Notes: generated from the letters alone by a model not told the origin. 20,324 nt of DNA from RUG626 sp051866775 (GCA_051866775.1 JBJDXR010000004.1:1-20324), one strand, 5' to 3'; positions 1 through 7,915 are shown, counted from the first letter of the stretch. Numbers and translations: made by a program.

Positions 1-660
1 CCTCACCGAAAAACTTGATATCTCCACCGCAACACCGTGGGGCACCTCGCTCTGAAGGCCCAAAAGCAGCTTTTCCCGTATCATCTCCGCGCACATCTGC
101 CGCTCCGGCTGGTCGGTTATCATATCATCCGGGAAAAGCTGCGGCCCCTCCTGGGCAAATTTTTCAAATTCATCAAAAAGCACATCTATCCCGCTGCCCG
201 TCTTTGCCGAGACGGGAACTACCGCGTCAAAGCTGTGCTTTTCCGTATAGGCGGCTATAACAGGGAGGATATCCTCTTTTTTTACCGTGTCTATTTTATT
301 TATAACGAGTATGGACGGTGCGCCGCTTGCCTTTATCCGCTCTATGAGCATGGACTCCTGAGTACCCACGTTCGCCTTCGGCTCAACCACAAGACATATT
401 GCGTCCACATCGGACACGCTCTCCTGGACCACCTTCACCATATAGTCGCCAAGCTTCGTCCGGGCCTTGTGAAAGCCCGGCGTGTCAACAAACACCAGCT
501 GCGTGTCCCCACGCTCAGCAACGCCGAATATACGGTTTCGCGTGGTCTGGGGCTTCGGGGTGACGATGGATATTTTCTCCCCCACAAGGGCGTTTACAAG
601 AGTGGATTTTCCCACATTCGGCCGCCCGGCTATCGTCACCATCACTGTTTTATTTATCAT
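1..660 (-). CDS. era: GTPase Era, 5' 220 codons (truncated by window edge)
   Basis: Era is a Ras-like GTPase that binds 16S rRNA near its 3' end and helps mature the 30S subunit. Reading leftward from an ATG at 660, the frame stays open to base 1. It shows all the G motifs: GRPNVGKST (about residues 13-21), DTPG at about 59-62, NKID at about 120-123 and a VSAK G5 motif. The Thr-rich switch I segment (VTPKPQTTRN) is typical of Era. About 220 of an expected 300 residues are present, so the rest of the C-terminal KH domain lies outside the window. The ATG overlaps the end of dgkA by 11 bases and is preceded by GGAGA about 8 bases upstream, inside dgkA, which suggests translational coupling. The identification is secure; only the C-terminus is unseen. 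[Confidence was missing from the original answer; the value here was filled in to satisfy the schema.]. Confidence 0.95.
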   Translation of the reverse strand, partial: MINKTVMVTIAGRPNVGKSTLVNALVGEKISIVTPKPQTTRNRIFGVAERGDTQLVFVDTPGFHKARTKLGDYMVKVVQESVSDVDAICLVVEPKANVGTQESMLIERIKASGAPSILVINKIDTVKKEDILPVIAAYTEKHSFDAVVPVSAKTGSGIDVLFDEFEKFAQEGPQLFPDDMITDQPERQMCAEMIREKLLLGLQSEVPHGVAVEISSFSVR

Positions 661-1102
661 CGGTTTTTCTCCATGTAAAGAAAATAATTTTTATAAAGAA
701 CGCAAGGGATACAAGCGCCGCCGCCCACGTCCACGGATTTGAGGCGATATACTCAGTGCCTTGTGCGAAATTTTCTTCCTTCAAGAAGATCACAAGCCCC
801 ACCACGATTGAAGCCGCGGCAAACACCAGCACCGCCCCCGCCGCGCAGTCCTTGGCAATACGCACATACCGGGAATACCCCTGCGCCACCTCATCGCACA
901 GCGCCTCCAGCGCCGTGTTAAGAAGCTCCAGCGATATCACCGCCGCGATGCAGATAACGACAGCCAGCCATTCGGCGGGAGCTATGCCGCAGAGAAAGCC
1001 CGCGCAGACGGCGTAAAACGCCGTGGCGGAGTGTATCCGCATATTTCTCTCCCTCCTATATGCCGAAGCGATCCCCCGAAAGGCATAGTAAAAGCACCTC
1101 AC
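650..1102 (-). CDS. dgkA: DgkA-family lipid kinase (undecaprenol/diacylglycerol kinase)
   Basis: This small integral membrane kinase family phosphorylates undecaprenol (Gram-positive members) or diacylglycerol. The 150-residue product has the family core LELLNTALEALCDEV, with E59, N62 and E66 in the ExxNTAxE active-site motif, and membrane helices near 28-45, 46-66 and 86-107. The start is a GTG that overlaps the ybeY TGA stop (GTGA). An internal ATG (codon 21) has a better AGGAGG upstream. However, the codons between encode the conserved N-terminal helix (YAFRGIASAYRRERNMRIH) seen in Bacillus DgkA, so I prefer the GTG. The protein is longer than the roughly 123-residue Bacillus enzyme: residues about 123-145 form an extra hydrophobic C-terminal segment. 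It sits between ybeY and era, the standard order. Confidence 0.93.
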   Translation of the reverse strand: MRCFYYAFRGIASAYRRERNMRIHSATAFYAVCAGFLCGIAPAEWLAVVICIAAVISLELLNTALEALCDEVAQGYSRYVRIAKDCAAGAVLVFAAASIVVGLVIFLKEENFAQGTEYIASNPWTWAAALVSLAFFIKIIFFTWRKTDDK

Positions 1103-1590
1103 CGGCCTATCCCCAGCTTCTCCATTACCGCATCCTCACGGGAGCGCATAATCCGCTTCTCATCACCCTCATCCACATGATCGTACCCCAGAAGGTGCAG
1201 CATTGAGTGAACCGCCAGATAGCAGACCTCGCGCCTGTATCCGTGGCCGTACTCCTCACCCTGTTTTTCACATCTGGGGATAGATATCACCATGTCCCCG
1301 AGCAGCACCTCTCCGGTGCCGGGGTTCTTCTCACAAAGTCCCTCGTCAAACTTTCCCGGTGTAAGCTCGTTTAAAGGAAAGGACAGCACATCTGTGGCTC
1401 TGTCAACGCCCCGGTTTTCGCGGTTTATGTTGTGTATCGTCTCATCGTCCGTCAGCATGACGTCGACCCTGCACATAACGTCTATGCCCTCATTCATAAG
1501 GACAGCCGCAGCGGCCTTTTTTACCAGCGCCGCAGTCTCAGGATGCCCCAGTCCCGTCCTTGTGCGGTATATCGAAACCGTAACGTCCAT
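1099..1590 (-). CDS. ybeY: Endoribonuclease YbeY
   Basis: YbeY is a single-domain zinc-dependent endoribonuclease involved in 16S rRNA 3'-end maturation and 70S quality control. The 163-residue product carries the signature HSMLHLLGYDH, giving the three metal-binding histidines H128, H132 and H138. It also has the preceding conserved segment TDVLSFPL (about 66-73) and the GDMVIS strand (about 98-103). Length is normal for the family. The ATG at 1590 has AGAGG about 6 bases upstream and lies 11 bases past the end of the carboxypeptidase gene. The stop overlaps the dgkA GTG start. Grouping with phoH and era is the usual arrangement and fits a shared role in ribosome and RNA metabolism. Confidence 0.97.
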   Translation of the reverse strand: MDVTVSIYRTRTGLGHPETAALVKKAAAAVLMNEGIDVMCRVDVMLTDDETIHNINRENRGVDRATDVLSFPLNELTPGKFDEGLCEKNPGTGEVLLGDMVISIPRCEKQGEEYGHGYRREVCYLAVHSMLHLLGYDHVDEGDEKRIMRSREDAVMEKLGIGR

Positions 1591-1601
1591 ATGCCGCCTC
1601 T

Positions 1602-3098
1602 TTAAAAGCCGTAGACGCCGGCCATTTTGCGCTCAAGATAGTCCGTGTAGTATTTGGGGTCAAAGGGCGCACCCATGGCCTTCTCTATTACCTCAGTGGG
1701 GGTGTACATACTGCCATACTTCCAGATGTGCTCCTCAAGCCAGCTGTTTACCGGCCCAAGATCACCGGACTTTATGCAGTCCTTGACATTGATAGTCTCG
1801 CTCATCTTGTTAAGCAGCTGTGCGCCGTAGGCGCTGCCCAGAGCATATGACGGGAAATAGCCGATGTTTGAGTTTGACCAGTGGGAGTCCTGAAGTATGC
1901 CTCTCCTCGCGTCCGGCACGTCTATGCCAAGGTATTCCTTATACATGGCGTTCCACATATCCGGCAGTTCCTTAGTTGGGACCTCACCGTTTATGAACGC
2001 CTTTTCGATCTCATAGCGAATCATAACATGAAGCGAATAGGTCAGCTCATCAGCCTCTGTGCGTATAAGCGACGGCTCCGCCTTGTTCGCGGCTCTGTAA
2101 ATATCCTCCACGCTGAACTTGGAAAGCGCCGGACACAGGCTGATAAGATCAGGATATACAAGGGCGATAAATTCACGTGACCTGCCTATTATGTTCTCAA
2201 AAAATCTCGATTGGCTCTCATGCACGCCCATTGATACTCCGTCGCCAAGGCAGTTGAAGGCATAGCCGTCATTCGGGTGCAGCGCATACATGGCATGTCC
2301 GCTCTCGTGTATGACGGAGTACATGGATGACAGGAAGTTTTCCTTCTTATAATTTGTGGTTATGCGGATATCATACTTTGAAAATCCTGTTGTAAAGGGG
2401 TGCTCCGTCTCAGACAGGCCGCAGCGGTTTCTGTTGACGCCAATGATATCCATTAGCCTGTAGGCAAGCTCCCGCTGAGCGCTTATGGGAAAGCTGACGC
2501 TTGTGCAGCTGACGTCAGGCTGCTGGAGGGTCTTTATCTTATCCACCAGCGGGACTATCTTCTCTCTTAGCGCCCCGAAGAACTTGTCGCAGCGCTCCTC
2601 GTTAAGCCCCTCCTCAAACTTATCAAGGCAGTAATCATAGGGCTTCATATCAGGCTCAACAAGCTGGGCAAAGCGCTTGTTCGCTTCAATGACCTTTTTA
2701 AGGTACGGCTCAAATATGGCGTAATCCGACTTCTCTTTGGCCTCATGCCAAGCCGCAGAGGACTCGTTAAGAAGCTCCCGGAAGGCCACAAATTCCTCGA
2801 CGGGTATGCGCTGAAGCTCCTTCAAGTCTTTATCTCTCAGCTCCACCCGGCGTCTTTGCTCCGGGGTTAATTCATCCTTGTGCTCCTTTAAAAAGTCCAA
2901 GAGCTTAAGCGACTCGCTGCTTGTGGCCAGTTTGTGCATCTCTCCGGAGAGTATCCCCAGAGATTTTCCCCTTGGGAGCGCCGAATCCCGCGGTGCGCCG
3001 GTCTCGCCGTCATAGTGCAGCATACCGCAGGCATGTCTATATGCAAATTCCTTAAGCTCCTGCTCATCGAGCTTATTTACAGCTTCATTTACAGTCAT
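1602..3098 (-). CDS. M32-family metallocarboxypeptidase (Taq carboxypeptidase type)
   Basis: M32 enzymes are cytoplasmic, zinc-dependent carboxypeptidases that remove C-terminal residues from peptides. The 498-residue length is typical. All family motifs are visible: HPF at 233-235, DIRIT at 243-247, the zinc motif HESGH at 264-268, HESQSRFFEN at 293-302 with E294 as the likely third zinc ligand, and the TEADELTYSLH segment further on. No signal peptide is apparent. The ATG has AAGGAG about 8 bases upstream. The gene lies 18 bases downstream of phoH and 11 bases upstream of ybeY, so it is almost certainly cotranscribed with them. In Bacillus this position is occupied by pgpH/yqfF, a membrane HD-domain c-di-AMP phosphodiesterase. 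The enzyme is unrelated to its neighbours and looks like an insertion or replacement. Confidence 0.96.
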   Translation of the reverse strand: MTVNEAVNKLDEQELKEFAYRHACGMLHYDGETGAPRDSALPRGKSLGILSGEMHKLATSSESLKLLDFLKEHKDELTPEQRRRVELRDKDLKELQRIPVEEFVAFRELLNESSAAWHEAKEKSDYAIFEPYLKKVIEANKRFAQLVEPDMKPYDYCLDKFEEGLNEERCDKFFGALREKIVPLVDKIKTLQQPDVSCTSVSFPISAQRELAYRLMDIIGVNRNRCGLSETEHPFTTGFSKYDIRITTNYKKENFLSSMYSVIHESGHAMYALHPNDGYAFNCLGDGVSMGVHESQSRFFENIIGRSREFIALVYPDLISLCPALSKFSVEDIYRAANKAEPSLIRTEADELTYSLHVMIRYEIEKAFINGEVPTKELPDMWNAMYKEYLGIDVPDARRGILQDSHWSNSNIGYFPSYALGSAYGAQLLNKMSETINVKDCIKSGDLGPVNSWLEEHIWKYGSMYTPTEVIEKAMGAPFDPKYYTDYLERKMAGVYGF

Positions 3099-3116
3099 AT
3101 TTATCTCCTTAAATCA

Positions 3117-4121
3117 TTATTTTTTTCTCTTGCTGCCACTTTGGCTGGGTTTTGTATCCCGCTCGCTGCGCTGTTTCTCATATCTGTCATAGGCCTCGAC
3201 TATCCGCTGAACGAGCACATGGCGGACAACATCCGCCCCGGTAAGGCGGCAGATCGCTATATCCTCCACTCCATCCAGTACACGTATGGCCTCCTTGAGG
3301 CCGCTGACCTTGTCCGCCGGAAGGTCGATCTGCGTGGCATCACCCGTTATTACGATCTTTGAACCAAAGCCAAGACGCGTGAGGAACATCTTCATCTGCT
3401 CCCGGGAGGTGTTCTGGGCCTCATCCAGGATTATAAAACTGTCGTCAAGTGTCCGCCCGCGCATATACGCTAGCGGTGCGACCTCAATATCACCACGCTC
3501 AAGGTACTTTGTATAGGTATCCGCGCCCAGCATATCGAAAAGCGCATCGTATAAGGGCCGCAGATACGGGTCGACCTTGCTCTGAAGATCCCCCGGCAGG
3601 AAACCGAGCCGCTCTCCGGCCTCCACCGCCGGGCGGGTCAGGATAATACGGTTCACCGACTTTGAGCGGAAGGCCGCCACAGCGGCTGCCACGGCGAGAT
3701 ACGTCTTGCCGGTGCCCGCCGGGCCTATTCCAAGGGTTATAGTGTTTTTCTGAATGGCGTCAACGTACTTTTTCTGGCCCAAGGTCTTTGCCTTTATGGG
3801 CTTGCCCTTTGCCGTGACGCAGATCACGTCACGGGCAAGCTCCCCGATCTTATCATCCTGCCCGGATTTTACAAGGCCGATTATATACCGCACGTTCTGG
3901 GCGTCTATATTCTCACCCTTTGCCGCCAAAGCTACAAGCCCCTCTATGGCCCGCTGGGCGTACATGACGTTCTCAGCCTCTCCGGAAATCTTAAGCTCCG
4001 AGTCCCTGTCATTAACCCGCACGTCCATCTCACTCTCGATAAGGCGCAGATTCTCATCGAATGACCCGAACACATTTATGACGTGCTCCATTCTGTCAAT
4101 GCTCATCGTCTGTTCTGTCAT
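3117..4121 (-). CDS. phoH: PhoH-family ATPase (YbeZ-like)
   Basis: This is a cytoplasmic P-loop ATPase of the PhoH/YbeZ family, associated in bacteria with YbeY and RNA metabolism. The 334-residue product has an N-terminal KH-like region (about 10-65), Walker A GPAGTGKT at 133-140 and Walker B FIILDEAQN at 229-237. It also has the conserved helicase-like segments TRPAVEAGERLGFLPGD (about 162-178) and TGDATQIDLP. A basic Ser/Lys tail ends the protein. The ATG at 4121 follows GAAAGGAAAA at somewhat long spacing (about 11 bases); an ATG six codons in is a possible alternative start. It lies between yqfD and the M32 gene in the operon. Confidence 0.95.
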   Translation of the reverse strand: MTEQTMSIDRMEHVINVFGSFDENLRLIESEMDVRVNDRDSELKISGEAENVMYAQRAIEGLVALAAKGENIDAQNVRYIIGLVKSGQDDKIGELARDVICVTAKGKPIKAKTLGQKKYVDAIQKNTITLGIGPAGTGKTYLAVAAAVAAFRSKSVNRIILTRPAVEAGERLGFLPGDLQSKVDPYLRPLYDALFDMLGADTYTKYLERGDIEVAPLAYMRGRTLDDSFIILDEAQNTSREQMKMFLTRLGFGSKIVITGDATQIDLPADKVSGLKEAIRVLDGVEDIAICRLTGADVVRHVLVQRIVEAYDRYEKQRSERDTKPSQSGSKRKK

Positions 4122-4139
4122 TTGTAAGGTTTTCCTTTC

Positions 4140-5372
4140 TTATTCGCTGTCTGTTATTTCTCCGGCGCTGCTTTCGGCAAGGCTTATCTCCTCCTCCGTA
4201 AGCTCACGTGACGCTGCGATCTGCTCCACACACTCGGCATAGAGCGTGACGGTCACGACACCGTTTTCCTCCGTGGATGCGTAGTCTGTGCTCACCACAT
4301 AGCCATCTGCGATCTCCTCCTCAAGCATTGCCAAGAGTCTCGATTTAAGCACGCTCTCGGCACTCTCAAAGGAAAGTGATTTATAAACCGGCCTGTACTC
4401 CTCATAGGTCTCTGTTATCACCGTCAGGGGCAGCACCGCTCCCCCTGGAAGCTCTGCCGTTTTATACACAGTCATCTTATCATAATACCCATATGGATTT
4501 CCACCAGAAAAATATAAATTTACCCTTTTTCCGCCGATTATTAACGCGGTACGCGTGGTTTTTTCGCCTGTGTACTCCTTTACGGCCGTCTCAAGGGGCA
4601 TTTTAAGAGAAAATTCGTACCAGGTTCGTGCCCAGACCTCCGCCGAAGCCCGCATGAGCCTCACTCCGGACTTTCCCCCGACCATCACACCGGACACAAG
4701 CTCATCTCCCGCATCCACCGTATCGCCGGCGGAAACAAGAGGGTTCCCCTCGCTTACAGTCATCTCCGTTATTATACCCGCTTTCTCAGCGTAGACGAGC
4801 ATCGGCGTATCCGGATCGTAAATCTCCGGCTTTTTTATCTCCTCGCGCACGATCACCTCTATCCGGCTGCCGTGTGTGTTCAGCGTTATCCATGAAAGCT
4901 CCGGTATCATAAGCAGCATCTCATTTGAAAGCTGTGACCGGGACACAGAAAATGTGCTGGCGCCTATCTCAACACCCAGCTTTTTAAGACAGGCAAGTAT
5001 CTCTGATGTGGACACGGTCTCGTTGCCCTCCACATCTATCTGCCAGATGAAGAACGAGGACACCCATACCGCCACAAGGCACAGCGCCATACCCGCAAGC
5101 AGCACGTAGCGCTTTCTTATCCTCCACAAAAAGAACGGCACACCGCTGCGTCTTAACGGACTTATCGAAATAAGCCCGCCCTCCTTTGCTATTTTGCGGA
5201 GCGTCCTGTAGCCGGAGATGCTGACAGTCATTAGTGTGTCGCCGTTTTCCTCCCGCTGAAGCTCCCGGAAATCCACGCCGTTCCTCGCGCATATATTAAT
5301 GATCCGCTCTGGGTATTTGCATTTTACCCGGATGCGCACACTGCCCTTTACATAGTTTACAGCACCCTGCAT
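4140..5372 (-). CDS. yqfD: Sporulation protein YqfD
   Basis: YqfD is a sporulation membrane protein expressed in the mother cell under sigma-E in Bacillus; its biochemical role is not settled. The 410-residue product has an N-terminal cytoplasmic region, one clear transmembrane helix at about 89-110 (YVLLAGMALCLVAVWVSSFF) and then a large extracytoplasmic part. That part begins IDVEGNETVSTSEIL, a POTRA-like start typical of the family. Length agrees with the Bacillus protein. The ATG has an AGGAG that overlaps the yqfC stop codon, leaving a 10-base gap and implying translational coupling. A Ser/Glu-rich tail ends the protein. Confidence 0.95.
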   Translation of the reverse strand: MQGAVNYVKGSVRIRVKCKYPERIINICARNGVDFRELQREENGDTLMTVSISGYRTLRKIAKEGGLISISPLRRSGVPFFLWRIRKRYVLLAGMALCLVAVWVSSFFIWQIDVEGNETVSTSEILACLKKLGVEIGASTFSVSRSQLSNEMLLMIPELSWITLNTHGSRIEVIVREEIKKPEIYDPDTPMLVYAEKAGIITEMTVSEGNPLVSAGDTVDAGDELVSGVMVGGKSGVRLMRASAEVWARTWYEFSLKMPLETAVKEYTGEKTTRTALIIGGKRVNLYFSGGNPYGYYDKMTVYKTAELPGGAVLPLTVITETYEEYRPVYKSLSFESAESVLKSRLLAMLEEEIADGYVVSTDYASTEENGVVTVTLYAECVEQIAASRELTEEEISLAESSAGEITDSE

Positions 5373-5382
5373 CTGTCCGCTC

Positions 5383-5664
5383 CTATACCAAAAATTCCGC
5401 GGCGGCGATCTTTCCCGTCACTACCAGCTCCATATCGCTCATCGCCGCTATATTAAGCTTCTCGCCTTTTATTCGTATCATCATGCTGCCGGCATTTACA
5501 ACTATCTGCTGGTCGCTGTACTCCAGCAGCCCCCGGTGGTTTTCCACATGTGCCCGTCCGGTGCCTGTGATCGTTATTCTGGGAAGCCCCGCAGCGGCCT
5601 CTCCCGGAAGGTCGAATATTTCCGCGGTCTTTTCAAGAATCCCCGTACTCTTCTTTTTGCGCAT
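5383..5664 (-). CDS. yqfC: Sporulation protein YqfC (YabP-like)
   Basis: YqfC belongs to the YabP/YqfC family of small sporulation proteins and is the usual partner of YqfD. The 93-residue product has a Lys-rich start, a LPRITITGTGRAHVENHRG segment (about 27-45) and a beta-rich repeat pattern (QIVVNAG, MMIRIKGEKL, DMELVVTGKI), as expected. AAGGGGG about 7 bases before the ATG is the ribosome binding site. It is the first gene of the leftward operon and is divergent from another sporulation gene, ylbJ, across a 126-base gap. Confidence 0.93.
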   Translation of the reverse strand: MRKKKSTGILEKTAEIFDLPGEAAAGLPRITITGTGRAHVENHRGLLEYSDQQIVVNAGSMMIRIKGEKLNIAAMSDMELVVTGKIAAAEFLV

Positions 5665-5703
5665 ATTAAGGCCCCCTTCAGAAGCGAAAACTTTCTCTCA
5701 TAA

Positions 5704-5730
5704 ATGTTATGCCTCAGTCGGAAAAAATAC
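5704..5730 (-). promoter_or_regulatory. Possible sigma-E-type promoter for yqfC-yqfD
   Basis: Read on the minus strand, CATAACAT (5704-5711) fits the sigma-E -10 pattern CATANNNT. A GTA lies 16 bases upstream (5728-5730), one base from the ATA core of the -35 element. The -10 is about 39 bases upstream of the yqfC ATG. In Bacillus, yqfCD is under sigma-E, which makes the match more credible. Such short motifs arise by chance, so this is a weak call. Confidence 0.3.
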
Positions 5731-5790
5731 GCCTGCCTGTTCATAAGCTTAATATACGGAGCAAAGAGGTTTTCTTTTGGAGGTTTTTAT

Positions 5791-6969
5791 ATGAGGCTTA
5801 CAGATCTGCGGCAAAAGGTCATGGATTTTTTATACTGCGCCGGGCTTTTATCGATAACAGTGGGGCTTATCATATTCCCATCGCAGATGGTGGAGGCCGC
5901 CAAAAGCGGTGTGGAGCTGTGCTTTAATGTTATCATTCCCTCTCTATTTCCTTTTTTTGTTATATCCTCCCTGTGTGTTGAGCTAGGCATAGCCCAAATG
6001 CTGGGAAGTCTCTTGGCTCCTGTTATGAAACCGCTTTTTAACGTGGGCGGGGCCTGCGCCTCTGCCCTTGTACTGGGCTTTATCGGCGGCTATCCCGTTG
6101 GTGCTCGGACGGTGATAAACCTATATAACAACGGCGAGTGCTCCAAGTCCGAGGCTGAGCGCATGCTCTCCTTCTGCAACAACTCTGGCCCGGCCTTTAT
6201 TTTCGGGGTTGTGGGCGCCGGGATCTTCTCCAGCGGCAAGATCGGGCTTATACTTTATCTGGCGCATATGGCTGCTTCCATAATGATAGGAATCCTATTC
6301 CGCAAATGGGGGGCGGATGACATAACCGAGTGCCGCGAGCCGCAGAGGAAAGCAAGAGTCTCCTTTCCAAATGCCTTTGTAAACTCCGTCAGCTCCTCCT
6401 TTACCTCTTCACTCGGTATCTGCGGTTTTGTCATCTTCTTTACAGTGCTCATAAAGCTGCTCTTTTTGTCCGGGGCACTGGGCCGTCTTGCGCAGATCAT
6501 AGGAGGGGTGTTCGGCGTATTCGGCATGGATGCCCAGTGGGCAGAGCGTCTGCTTACCGGTATTTTGGAGCTTACAAGCGGGGTGTGGAGCCTGAGGGAC
6601 GTGTCCCGGGAGCTTACCTCCTCAATAGCCATGGCAGCGTTCATGCTGGGCTGGGCAGGACTTTCCGTCCACTGTCAAGTGCTGTCCTTTATCGGCAGCA
6701 CCGGAATATCCGTCAAGACATATATTATCGGAAAACTCCTTCATGGGGTGCTGTCCGCAGGACTTGTTTATCTTCTCTCGCGGATAATCTCCTTTGACAC
6801 GCCTGTTGCGCTCTATCTTGCCGAGCAGGTTTCCGACATTGCGGGACTTAATTTCCTCTCGGCACTGTGCCTCTCCGCCGCCTCCGCTGCCGGACTGTGG
6901 CTGTTTTTCATGATTGCCGCCCTTCTATCGTCAAAAAGGGGTGGAAAATCTCACAAAAAAGCATTATAA
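5791..6969 (+). CDS. ylbJ: Sporulation integral membrane protein YlbJ
   Basis: YlbJ is a polytopic membrane protein with nucleoside-recognition (Gate) domains, made in the mother cell and needed for normal spore formation in Bacillus. From the ATG at 5791 the product is 392 residues, close to the Bacillus length. Family features include FNVIIPSLFPFFVISSLC (about 45-62), LGFIGGYPVGARTV and SFCNNSGPAFIFGVVG, and there are about eight hydrophobic helices spread to the C-terminus. The frame is open upstream to 5704, but only the ATG at 5791 has a good ribosome binding site (TTGGAGG, 7 bases upstream) and matches the family N-terminus. It is divergent from yqfCD. Confidence 0.94.
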   Translation: MRLTDLRQKVMDFLYCAGLLSITVGLIIFPSQMVEAAKSGVELCFNVIIPSLFPFFVISSLCVELGIAQMLGSLLAPVMKPLFNVGGACASALVLGFIGGYPVGARTVINLYNNGECSKSEAERMLSFCNNSGPAFIFGVVGAGIFSSGKIGLILYLAHMAASIMIGILFRKWGADDITECREPQRKARVSFPNAFVNSVSSSFTSSLGICGFVIFFTVLIKLLFLSGALGRLAQIIGGVFGVFGMDAQWAERLLTGILELTSGVWSLRDVSRELTSSIAMAAFMLGWAGLSVHCQVLSFIGSTGISVKTYIIGKLLHGVLSAGLVYLLSRIISFDTPVALYLAEQVSDIAGLNFLSALCLSAASAAGLWLFFMIAALLSSKRGGKSHKKAL

Positions 6970-6970
6970 T
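6942..6970 (+). promoter_or_regulatory. Possible sigma-A promoter for the 72-residue Cys protein gene
   Basis: TGGAAA (6942-6947), a 17-base spacer and a perfect TATAAT (6965-6970) lie over the last codons and stop of ylbJ. The predicted start of transcription would leave a leader of about 40 bases before the ATG at 7017. The -35 matches consensus at only four of six positions. It would allow expression in growing cells independently of the sporulation gene upstream. Confidence 0.4.
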
Positions 6971-7016
6971 CAAAATCAACATTAAATTTCGCTTTAAAAG
7001 CAGAATGGAGATTATC

Positions 7017-7235
7017 ATGCTTTTCAACAATAAAATCGACCCGTGCTGCGCCTATTGCGATAGCGGTACACGCATAAGTGAAGCCCAGGTAGCCTGCTTA
7101 AAGCGGGGCATAGTCTCCTCCGGCGGCTTTTGTAAAAAATTTAAATATGACCCCTTAAAAAGGGAGCCTGTCTGTCCTGTGTCCCTCGATAAGGAGCGTT
7201 ATTCCGAACAGGACTTTTCCCTTGACAGCGAATAA
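7017..7235 (+). CDS. Small Cys-rich conserved protein (72 aa), function unknown
   Basis: The function is not known. I chose the ATG at 7017 because ATGGAG lies about 7 bases upstream and MLFNNKIDPCCAYCDSG resembles the start of a small protein common in Clostridia. The frame is open further upstream inside ylbJ, but those codons look unrelated. The 72-residue product has six cysteines, at 10, 11, 14, 27, 39 and 53, in a CCxxC...C...C arrangement. It is followed by KKFKYDPLKREP and an acidic tail. The spacing suggests a small zinc- or iron-binding fold, which is inference. No membrane segment is seen. A perfect hairpin lies 42 bases after the stop. Confidence 0.8.
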   Translation: MLFNNKIDPCCAYCDSGTRISEAQVACLKRGIVSSGGFCKKFKYDPLKREPVCPVSLDKERYSEQDFSLDSE

Positions 7236-7276
7236 AAGCTGAGTGCGCCGGTAGAGCGGCGGTCATAAAACAGCAT

Positions 7277-7314
7277 AAATCCTCGGTAGATGAACATCCA
7301 TCTACCGAGGATTT
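7277..7314. terminator. Perfect 16-bp hairpin, likely terminator
   Basis: The arms at 7277-7292 and 7299-7314 pair perfectly over 16 bp around a 6-base loop. The arms carry A and T runs at their outer ends, so the structure could terminate in either direction. It closes the ylbJ/72-aa unit just before the next promoter. Confidence 0.75.
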
Positions 7315-7316
7315 TC

Positions 7317-7345
7317 TTGCATATGATTACCATACACAGTATAAT
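7317..7345 (+). promoter_or_regulatory. Sigma-A-type promoter for the GrpB-family gene
   Basis: TTGCAT (7317-7322), a 17-base spacer and a perfect TATAAT (7340-7345) stand about 52 bases before the ATG at 7397. The -35 box begins directly after the terminator hairpin. This suggests the gene is an independent transcription unit. Confidence 0.55.
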
Positions 7346-7396
7346 TTGCTTAAAATAAATCGATTGATAAACCTGGGTTTGTTAAGGGATGATAAA

Positions 7397-7915
7397 ATGG
7401 CCCGGCGTATTATTGTAACAGAATATAACCCTTTATGGATAGAAATGTTTGAAACTGAATCAAAGATAATCAGAGACATTCTCGGCGAAAACTGTGCTGC
7501 AATTTATCATATAGGCAGTACGGCAGTTCCCGGGCTTGCTGCAAAGCCGATTATCGACATTATGCCGGTAGTTCACAATTTAAGTTCTGTTGATACTATC
7601 GCCTCAGACTTTGAACGAATCGGTTACGAGTATATGGGAGAATTTGGGATTGTGGGCAGGCGTTTTTTGCGTAAGGGCGGAGACAAAAGAACACATCACA
7701 TTCATATTTTTGCCGAAAGCAGTATCAGGGATATTGAACGCCATTTGGCTGTCAGGGACTTTCTGCGTACACATAAAGAGATTTGCAATGAATATGCCAG
7801 CTTAAAAACAGAGCTTGCAAAAAAGTATCCTTATGATATCGGCGGATACTGTGATGGCAAGGATGCGTTTGTGAAGGAAATGGAAAAAGAAGCACTGAAA
7901 TGGAGAAATAAATAG
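7397..7915 (+). CDS. GrpB family protein (UPF0157)
   Basis: GrpB (UPF0157) proteins have a nucleotidyltransferase-like fold and are found alone or fused to CoaE; their exact activity is not established. The product is 172 residues from the ATG at 7397, which has AAGGGA about 7 bases upstream. Translation could begin 17 codons earlier, but the family normally starts close to the VTEYNPLWIEMF segment, as here. The diagnostic HIGSTAVPGLAAKPIIDI motif is at about 38-55, followed by the KRTHHIHIF segment. The coding sequence is visibly AT-richer and uses more AAA, GAA and ATT codons than its neighbours. It has its own promoter and is framed by hairpins, so recent acquisition is plausible. Confidence 0.9.
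   Translation: MARRIIVTEYNPLWIEMFETESKIIRDILGENCAAIYHIGSTAVPGLAAKPIIDIMPVVHNLSSVDTIASDFERIGYEYMGEFGIVGRRFLRKGGDKRTHHIHIFAESSIRDIERHLAVRDFLRTHKEICNEYASLKTELAKKYPYDIGGYCDGKDAFVKEMEKEALKWRNK

Noticed and set aside
37..678. A 213-codon open frame on the plus strand over era
   Set aside because: The minus strand encodes Era with all GTPase motifs; the plus frame is rich in His, Arg and Tyr, matches nothing and is a shadow.
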